NCBI GenBank assembly: GCA_021775555.1
Contig: JAJFHP010000023.1
Location: 62,001 to 126,000, forward strand
Direction: 5' to 3'
Origin: Hyphomicrobiales bacterium
Lineage (GTDB): Bacteria; Pseudomonadota; Alphaproteobacteria; Rhizobiales; Methyloligellaceae
DNA length: 64,000 nt
The first letter of the stretch is position 1. Every line of letters starts with the position of its first letter. The translations under genes and the position numbers were made by a program. The notes below the pieces were generated by a model. It saw only the letters and a program-made list of their open reading frames with translations, had not been told where the DNA came from and did not search any database. Shown here piece after piece: positions 59,043 to 64,000 of the stretch.

Positions 59043-59202
59043 AATTCAGGTCCATTTTCCAATGCTGACCGTACCCTGGTGTAGGGCCTGAGAAAGTTAC
59101 GTTGAGTAAAGACGGGAATCGCGAATTTCATCAAGCGAAACATCGCTTCAAGAGAGGTCAGAACAGTTCGAGCTGTGAGCAGGTGGAAATGTACGACTCT
59201 CG

Positions 59203-59433
59203 CTATTGTTGTTTTTCAATCTCGCGAATAGCGGACGTCTGGTGCTGTTTTTGTTCCGTCGACAGGTTGCGAATAACTTCATCCTGTTCTTCGCGGGAGA
59301 GAATTTTGTTCTTGATTTTCTTCACTGATGAGAGGCGCGGGTAAGGTATCGATTCCACCGCACATCCTGCAATCCCGGTACAGAAGCCGAGCAGAGAGAG
59401 ACAAATCATAAATCGTCGAAAAATATGCATCAT
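59203..59433 (-). CDS. Small lipoprotein of unknown function
   Basis: 76 residues with a type II signal peptide: positively charged start, hydrophobic core and lipobox GIAGC (Cys at residue 24). The mature part is charged, with SREEQDEVIRNLSTEQKQHQ likely to be helical. No recognisable family. It sits alone between the aminotransferase gene and the divergent phaC. Confidence 0.7.
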   Translation of the reverse strand: MMHIFRRFMICLSLLGFCTGIAGCAVESIPYPRLSSVKKIKNKILSREEQDEVIRNLSTEQKQHQTSAIREIEKQQ

Positions 59434-59630
59434 TGTTCGCCGTTTTCAACACAGGTCAGGAGATACGCAAACTGATGATACGAGTCACTCATGCCGTTAC
59501 GAGTTTGATAGCACAGACGTCCTATACTCAAAACCGCGTCGAAATCAATTTAACACGATCTCAGGCATGAATTGCAGTTCTGAGCTAAGCATGCCTAAAC
59601 TTAAAAATAGATGAAATATGGGGCTTCTGT

Positions 59631-61481
59631 ATGTCCGAAAAAAGCAACAATGACCACGATTCTGCCGGAAATGAGAAGTCAGACAGCTACAGGGTGAACG
59701 AACCCAGGGAGCTGGCAAAGAACCTGGCGCGTTTGCTTGAGGAAGGCAGTAAGGTCGTCTCCAGCCTGGCCAGCCGTAACAATGGGCAAACCGGCCCCTA
59801 CAGCACGGCGAGCGAAGCAGGTGAAGCGGCAAAGGTACTTGGAACGGTCGCACAGCAATGGGTCAACGAGCCAGCCAAACTGGTTAGCGCCCAAGGCAGG
59901 TTGCTCCAGGGTTACACTGACTTGTGGGGACATTCGATGCGCCGGTTTCTCGGTGAAGAAGTTGAGGCAGTCGCAGAGCCTGAACCGGGTGATGCACGTT
60001 TCAAGGATGCGGACTGGAATGAGAAGCAATTTTTTGATTTCTGGAAGCAGGCCTATTTATTGACGGCCAAATGGGCCGAAGAGATGGTCGATGACACCGA
60101 AGGATTGGATAAAAATACTAAGCGCCGTGCAGAATTTTATGTGAATCAGATTTCCAGCGCACTTTCCCCCTCCAACTTCGCCCTGACCAATCCCGAAGTG
60201 GTGCGCGAGACACTTGCCAGCAATGGGGAAAATCTGGTCAAGGGCATGGCGCACCTGGCTGATGATCTGAGCCAGTCGAAGGACCTGTTGCGTATCCGGC
60301 AAACTGATCTGGAGGCCTTCGAGGTGGGACGTAATCTTGCCATGACTCCGGGCAAGGTCATTTTTCAAAATGATATCCTGCAGCTTATCCAGTATGCGCC
60401 CTCAACCGATACTGTCCATGATGTGCCGTTGCTGATCGTCCCACCCTGGATCAACAAATTCTATATTCTCGACCTGGTGCCGGAGAAATCCTTCATTGCC
60501 TGGGCCGTGGAACAGGGTTTCACGGTGTTTGTCATCTCCTGGGTCAATCCGGACGGCAAGCTCGCGGACAAAAGTTTTGAAGATTATATGCATGAAGGAA
60601 TTCTTGAGGCAGTTGGCGCGGTCAAGGACGCGACGGGCCAGAAGAAAATCAATGCCCTTGGGTATTGCGTCGGTGGCACCCTGCTTAGTGCAACATTGGC
60701 ATACATGGCCGCCAAGGGCGACACCCGTATTGCCAGTGCAACTTTCCTTACTGCCCAGGTCGATTTTTCAAAAGCGGGCGATTTGCTTGTCTTTATTGAT
60801 GACACTCAGCTCAAGGCCCTTGAAGAGATGATGGCCGAACGCGGTTATCTTGAGGGAGCACGCATGGCAACTGTGTTCAACATGCTGCGCCCCCGGGATC
60901 TCATCTGGCCATACGTGGTCAACAACTACCTGCTCGGGAAAAACCCGTTTCCCTTTGACCTGCTCTACTGGAATTCTGATTCAACGCGGATGCCGGCGGC
61001 AAACCACGCATTCTACCTGCGTGAGTTTTATCATGAGAACAAACTCTCCAAGGGTGAGATGGAGCTTGGTGGCGAACGCTTGAAACTCAAAAAGATTGAC
61101 ATCCCGATTTATGAGCTGGCCACGCGGGAAGACCACATCGCGCCTGCAGAATCGGTGTTCAAAGGTGCTAAAATGTTTTCCGGACCAGTTCGCTTCGTGC
61201 TCGCGGGATCGGGTCATATTGCAGGTGTGGTCAATCCACCTGCAAAAAAGAAATACATGCACTGGACCGGCAAGAAGCCGTCTTCGAAAAAACACCCAGC
61301 ACCCACATTGGAAGACTGGCTGGGTAAGGCCAAGGAACATGAAGGCTCATGGTGGCCGGACTGGAGTGAATGGCTGAGCGAGCACTCGGGTGAAAAAATA
61401 CCCGCCCGCACTCCTGGCTCAGGAAAACTTCCTCCGATTGAAGATGCGCCCGGGTCATATGTACAAAAGCGCCATTCATGA
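59631..61481 (+). CDS. phaC: Class I polyhydroxyalkanoate synthase
   Basis: Polymerises hydroxyacyl-CoA into storage polyester. 616 residues: N-terminal PhaC domain, then an alpha/beta-hydrolase fold with the lipase-like box GYCVGGT (nucleophile C346), the catalytic Asp in ATREDHIAP and His in GSGHIAGVVNPP. Length and single-gene form fit class I. No phaA, phaB or phasin gene is adjacent; the upstream neighbour is the divergent lipoprotein gene and it converges with argC. Confidence 0.94.
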   Translation: MSEKSNNDHDSAGNEKSDSYRVNEPRELAKNLARLLEEGSKVVSSLASRNNGQTGPYSTASEAGEAAKVLGTVAQQWVNEPAKLVSAQGRLLQGYTDLWGHSMRRFLGEEVEAVAEPEPGDARFKDADWNEKQFFDFWKQAYLLTAKWAEEMVDDTEGLDKNTKRRAEFYVNQISSALSPSNFALTNPEVVRETLASNGENLVKGMAHLADDLSQSKDLLRIRQTDLEAFEVGRNLAMTPGKVIFQNDILQLIQYAPSTDTVHDVPLLIVPPWINKFYILDLVPEKSFIAWAVEQGFTVFVISWVNPDGKLADKSFEDYMHEGILEAVGAVKDATGQKKINALGYCVGGTLLSATLAYMAAKGDTRIASATFLTAQVDFSKAGDLLVFIDDTQLKALEEMMAERGYLEGARMATVFNMLRPRDLIWPYVVNNYLLGKNPFPFDLLYWNSDSTRMPAANHAFYLREFYHENKLSKGEMELGGERLKLKKIDIPIYELATREDHIAPAESVFKGAKMFSGPVRFVLAGSGHIAGVVNPPAKKKYMHWTGKKPSSKKHPAPTLEDWLGKAKEHEGSWWPDWSEWLSEHSGEKIPARTPGSGKLPPIEDAPGSYVQKRHS

Positions 61482-61501
61482 GGGATTAAACGGGTCGCGT
61501 C

Positions 61502-62452
61502 TTAGGTGAGCCCTGTCATCTCGGGCAAACCCATCATGATGTTCAGGTTCTGGACGCACTGGCCGGATGCCCCCTTGCCGAGATTGTCCAGCAATCCCAT
61601 GACAACTGCCTGATCGCCGCCCTGATTTGCAAAAACATAGAGTCTCAGTTCGTTTGTGCCATTCAGAGATTCTGGATCAAGCCTGTGGACACTCTCCTCC
61701 ACGCCCATCTGCGCGACCATGACACAGGCCTGCCCCTCATAGTGAGCCGCCAGTGTACCGTGGATATCGGCGGCGGATATGGGGCCGGGCAATGACCAGA
61801 GTGGTAATGGCACCTGAACGATCATTCCTTGTGCAAACCGCCCAACGCTGGGCACGAACACAGGGGCATGGGAAAGGCCACTCCAGCGAGTGATTTCAGG
61901 GACATGTTTGTGCGAAAGCGTATGTCCGTAAGTAAAAAAGGACGAACTGGAATTCTGGTCATGCGACTCATCTTCAAATTCGGCAATCATGCCTTTGCCG
62001 CCCCCGGAGTAACCTGAGACAGCATTGATTGTTGCCGGCCAGTCGGGCGCAATGATCCCGCCCTTTATAAGCGGATGGAGGATGGCGACCGAGGAAATGG
62101 CGTAGCATCCAGGATTGCTGACACGTTTTGCTTTTGCGATTAAATCGCGCTGACCTGCGTCAAATTCAGGGAAGCCATAGACCCAGCCTTCAGCCGTACG
62201 GTGCGCGGTCGAAGGGTCGATCACACGTGTTTCCGGATTGTCGATAAGAGCAACAGCCTCACGGGCGGCATCATCCGGCAGGCACAGGATCGCCAGGTCG
62301 GCAGCATTCAGAATGTCACGCTTTATTTCCGGATTTTTGCGATCACTCTCCGCCAGCTGCAGCAGCTCAATATCGTTTCGGCTCTCCAGCCGCGCCTTGA
62401 TCTGCAAGCCCGTGGTTCCAACTTCGCCATCTATGAACACTTTCGAGGTCAT
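61502..62452 (-). CDS. argC: N-acetyl-gamma-glutamyl-phosphate reductase
   Basis: Third step of arginine synthesis. The 316-residue short (type 2) form: FIDGEVGTTGLQI at the N-terminus, catalytic C116 in SNPGCYAIS, and the His-containing loop SHKHVPEI. It lies downstream of the rplM-rpsI operon but beyond its terminator, so it needs its own promoter. Confidence 0.94.
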   Translation of the reverse strand: MTSKVFIDGEVGTTGLQIKARLESRNDIELLQLAESDRKNPEIKRDILNAADLAILCLPDDAAREAVALIDNPETRVIDPSTAHRTAEGWVYGFPEFDAGQRDLIAKAKRVSNPGCYAISSVAILHPLIKGGIIAPDWPATINAVSGYSGGGKGMIAEFEDESHDQNSSSSFFTYGHTLSHKHVPEITRWSGLSHAPVFVPSVGRFAQGMIVQVPLPLWSLPGPISAADIHGTLAAHYEGQACVMVAQMGVEESVHRLDPESLNGTNELRLYVFANQGGDQAVVMGLLDNLGKGASGQCVQNLNIMMGLPEMTGLT

Positions 62453-62481
62453 TTTGAACCTATTGTAGTTCCTGATTGATC

Positions 62482-62517
62482 AAAAAAAATCGGGCGCCTC
62501 ACCCGGAGACGCCCGAT
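62482..62517 (-). terminator. Rho-independent terminator of rplM-rpsI
   Basis: On the minus strand an 8-bp ATCGGGCG/CGCCCGAT stem (62510-62517 with 62489-62496) is followed by a T-run (A-tract 62482-62489 on the plus strand). It lies 28 nt past the rpsI stop and before argC. Confidence 0.88.
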
Positions 62518-62545
62518 CATACATTCGAACCTATATCCGGAAAGG

Positions 62546-63043
62546 TTAGCGTTTTGAGAACTGGAAGCTTCGGCGGGCTTTGGCCTTGCCGTACTTCTTG
62601 CGTTCAACCACGCGCGAATCACGAGTCAGGAATCCGCCTTTCTTGAGGACGCCCCTGAGCTCTGGCTCATAATGGGTAAGCGCTTTCGAGATGCCGTGAC
62701 GCACGGCACCCGCCTGCCCCGAAAGTCCACCACCGCGAACGGTACAATTGATATCAAACTGATCCGCGCGCTCGGCCGCGTTGATCGGTTGATTCAGTAT
62801 CATCTGCAGCACGGGGCGTGCAAAATATTCTACATAGTCCTTGCCATTTACGACAATCTTACCCGCACCCGGCTTGACCCAAACGCGGGCGACCGCGTCC
62901 TTTCGCTTGCCGGTGGCGTAGGCGCGGCCCTGGGCATCAAGTTTTTGCTCGTATACGGGTGCTGTCTCAACGGGTGTGTCCTCGACACTCTGACCGGTCA
63001 GCTCGCCGAGGTCCTCAAGGGTTTTTACCTCTTCTTCAGCCAT
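62546..63043 (-). CDS. rpsI: 30S ribosomal protein S9
   Basis: 165 residues. The C-terminal S9 core has [36 protein letters not shown], and the basic tail ending [11 protein letters not shown] that reaches the P site. An acidic N-terminal extension of about 35 residues is usual in alphaproteobacteria. Five bases downstream of rplM. Confidence 0.96.
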   Translation of the reverse strand: MAEEEVKTLEDLGELTGQSVEDTPVETAPVYEQKLDAQGRAYATGKRKDAVARVWVKPGAGKIVVNGKDYVEYFARPVLQMILNQPINAAERADQFDINCTVRGGGLSGQAGAVRHGISKALTHYEPELRGVLKKGGFLTRDSRVVERKKYGKAKARRSFQFSKR

Positions 63044-63048
63044 GGCGA

Positions 63049-63513
63049 TTACGCGCTCCTCTGGTTCTTGGTGTTCAGTTTGGCGACATCGAGCGCCTGG
63101 GGGTCTTGGGCCTCATGTGGATGCTCAGCCCCGGTGTAAACACGCAAATTGCTGAACTGCTTGCGCCCCAAGGGACCGCTCGGAAGCATACGTTCGACAG
63201 CTTTCAGGAGTACGCGTTCAGGGTGTTTTCCCTCAAGAATCTGCCCAGCCTTCGTGCTCTTGATGCCGCCGGGATAACCCGTGTGGCGGTAATAGATCTT
63301 GTCGGCCTTTTTCTTGCCGGTGAGTGCCACTTTGTCCGCATTCACGACCACCACGTGATCGCCGCAATCGGTGTGGGGTGTGAAGATCGGCTTGTGTTTG
63401 CCGCGCAGCCGTGTGGCTATCAGCGACGCAAGACGACCGAGGACCAGATCGCTTGCATCGATCAAAATCCACTGCTTTTCGACTTCAGAAGCCTTTGCCG
63501 AATAGGTTTTCAT
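63049..63513 (-). CDS. rplM: 50S ribosomal protein L13
   Basis: 154 residues with [37 protein letters not shown] and the signature GMLPSGPLG-type stretch ([18 protein letters not shown]). First gene of the rplM-rpsI operon, with a candidate promoter about 95 bp upstream. Confidence 0.96.
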   Translation of the reverse strand: MKTYSAKASEVEKQWILIDASDLVLGRLASLIATRLRGKHKPIFTPHTDCGDHVVVVNADKVALTGKKKADKIYYRHTGYPGGIKSTKAGQILEGKHPERVLLKAVERMLPSGPLGRKQFSNLRVYTGAEHPHEAQDPQALDVAKLNTKNQRSA

Positions 63514-63605
63514 TGCTCAGTTCCTAATACAGTGTTGGTGGCGTAATGATCGTCTGTGGCCGCCAGAGGTGTCCCGCACTCTTCATTCGGGGGGTTGGAT
63601 GGCGC

Positions 63606-63634
63606 TTTTTATGTTGATCCCGAGCTTCAGTCAA
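63606..63634 (-). promoter_or_regulatory. Candidate rplM promoter
   Basis: Minus-strand TTGACT (63634-63629) and TAAAAA (63611-63606) are separated by 17 bp, about 95 bp upstream of the rplM start. The -35 box matches the consensus at five of six positions; the -10 box is weaker. Confidence 0.45.
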
Positions 63635-63660
63635 CACTTCATTCTTAAAAAACCACTTAA

Positions 63661-63694
63661 TTACAACCGTTTATAGGTGCGGTAATATGTTACC
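63661..63694 (+). promoter_or_regulatory. Candidate enoyl-CoA hydratase promoter with overlapping palindrome
   Basis: TTACAA (63661-63666) and TAATAT (63683-63688) with 16-bp spacing lie about 117 bp before the start codon. The -10 box is inside the palindrome GGTAA-TATG-TTACC (63681-63694), which could be a repressor site. Both calls rest on short matches. Confidence 0.35.
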
Positions 63695-63804
63695 TAATGC
63701 ATGTCTCTGTGTGCTGAGTAACCCTTTCAAGGCCGTGGACTCTGGCCATGCTTCAAGTATGGTAAGCCCCTGAATAGGCAAGCTATCCAAAGGTAAGAGT
63801 TACA

Positions 63805-64000
63805 ATGACGCTTACGACAATCAGTGCCGGGACGGAAAACAATGAGGGCGTTCTACTGCGCGAAGACCGTGGTCCCATAGCGCTTCTGACGCTTAATCGG
63901 CCGGAAATGCGCAACAGCCTGTCGGAAGAATTGCTGGAAGTACTCCAGACCCAGATTGACGATATTTCAGTTTCATCCGCCATCAAGGCCGCAGTGATCA
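63805..64000 (+). CDS. Enoyl-CoA hydratase/isomerase family protein (5' part)
   Basis: The first 65 codons of a crotonase-fold protein: LLREDRGPIALLTLNRPEMRNSLSEEL (in parts) is the family N-terminus. The frame runs off the window. The ATG at 63805 has AGGTAAGAG seven to fifteen bases upstream. It is divergent from rplM, the arrangement seen in related genomes. Confidence 0.85.
   Translation, partial: MTLTTISAGTENNEGVLLREDRGPIALLTLNRPEMRNSLSEELLEVLQTQIDDISVSSAIKAAVI

Noticed and set aside
63783-63986. Minus-strand frame of 67 codons at the right edge
   Set aside because: It is the complement of the enoyl-CoA hydratase start, which has a good ribosome-binding site and clear family sequence.

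Overview
The window looks like a contiguous piece of an alphaproteobacterial chromosome, most likely from the order Hyphomicrobiales (Rhizobiales). The evidence is gene order (rpsB-tsf-frr-uppS-cdsA-dxr-rseP-bamA; the 14-gene nuo operon followed by birA-rnj-mce-DUF1467; aminotransferase-hom-glpX-recJ beside phaC; argC-rpsI-rplM-enoyl-CoA hydratase), a free-standing NDUFS4-type complex I subunit, a short prolyl-tRNA synthetase and an aap-type amino-acid transporter. Genus and species cannot be read from the sequence. Base composition is moderate. No rRNA genes, insertion sequences, phage genes or CRISPR arrays were seen.

Layout. 1-8.05 kb (all minus): envelope and translation genes rpsB, tsf, frr, uppS, cdsA, dxr, rseP and a partial bamA; pyrH, usually between tsf and frr, is absent. 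8.2-19.4 kb (minus): dnaE, lolD, lolC/E, proS, a small exported protein, DUF1467, mce, rnj, birA. A plus-strand terminator at 16.1 kb has no plus-strand gene upstream of it. 19.4-34.1 kb (minus): complete nuoA-N operon, with an extra FlK-like hotdog thioesterase translationally coupled between nuoC and nuoD. 34.4-42 kb (minus): tRNA-Asp, tRNA-Val, hup, lon, clpX, clpP, tig, tRNA-Leu, a protein quality-control block. 42-50.7 kb: a Tat-exported multicopper oxidase, then a sulfur amino-acid block (cysK-like, AlaX-type tRNA editing, sseA, aapP and aapJ, metC), then a comparatively GC-rich Na/Ca exchanger at tRNA-Arg. 50.8-53.5 kb: NDUFS4 subunit, tRNA-Pro, DUF192, double cold-shock protein, glyoxalase I, tRNA-Glu. 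53.6-64 kb: recJ, glpX, hom, aminotransferase, a small lipoprotein, phaC, argC, rpsI, rplM, and a partial enoyl-CoA hydratase.

Most genes are housekeeping and collinear with known relatives. The points that stand out are the rpsB C-terminal extension, the missing pyrH, the thioesterase inside nuo, the aap transporter without permease genes, the orphan terminator with folded upstream sequence, and a 10-bp inverted repeat in the hup leader. I found no clear candidate for a wholly new multi-gene system.
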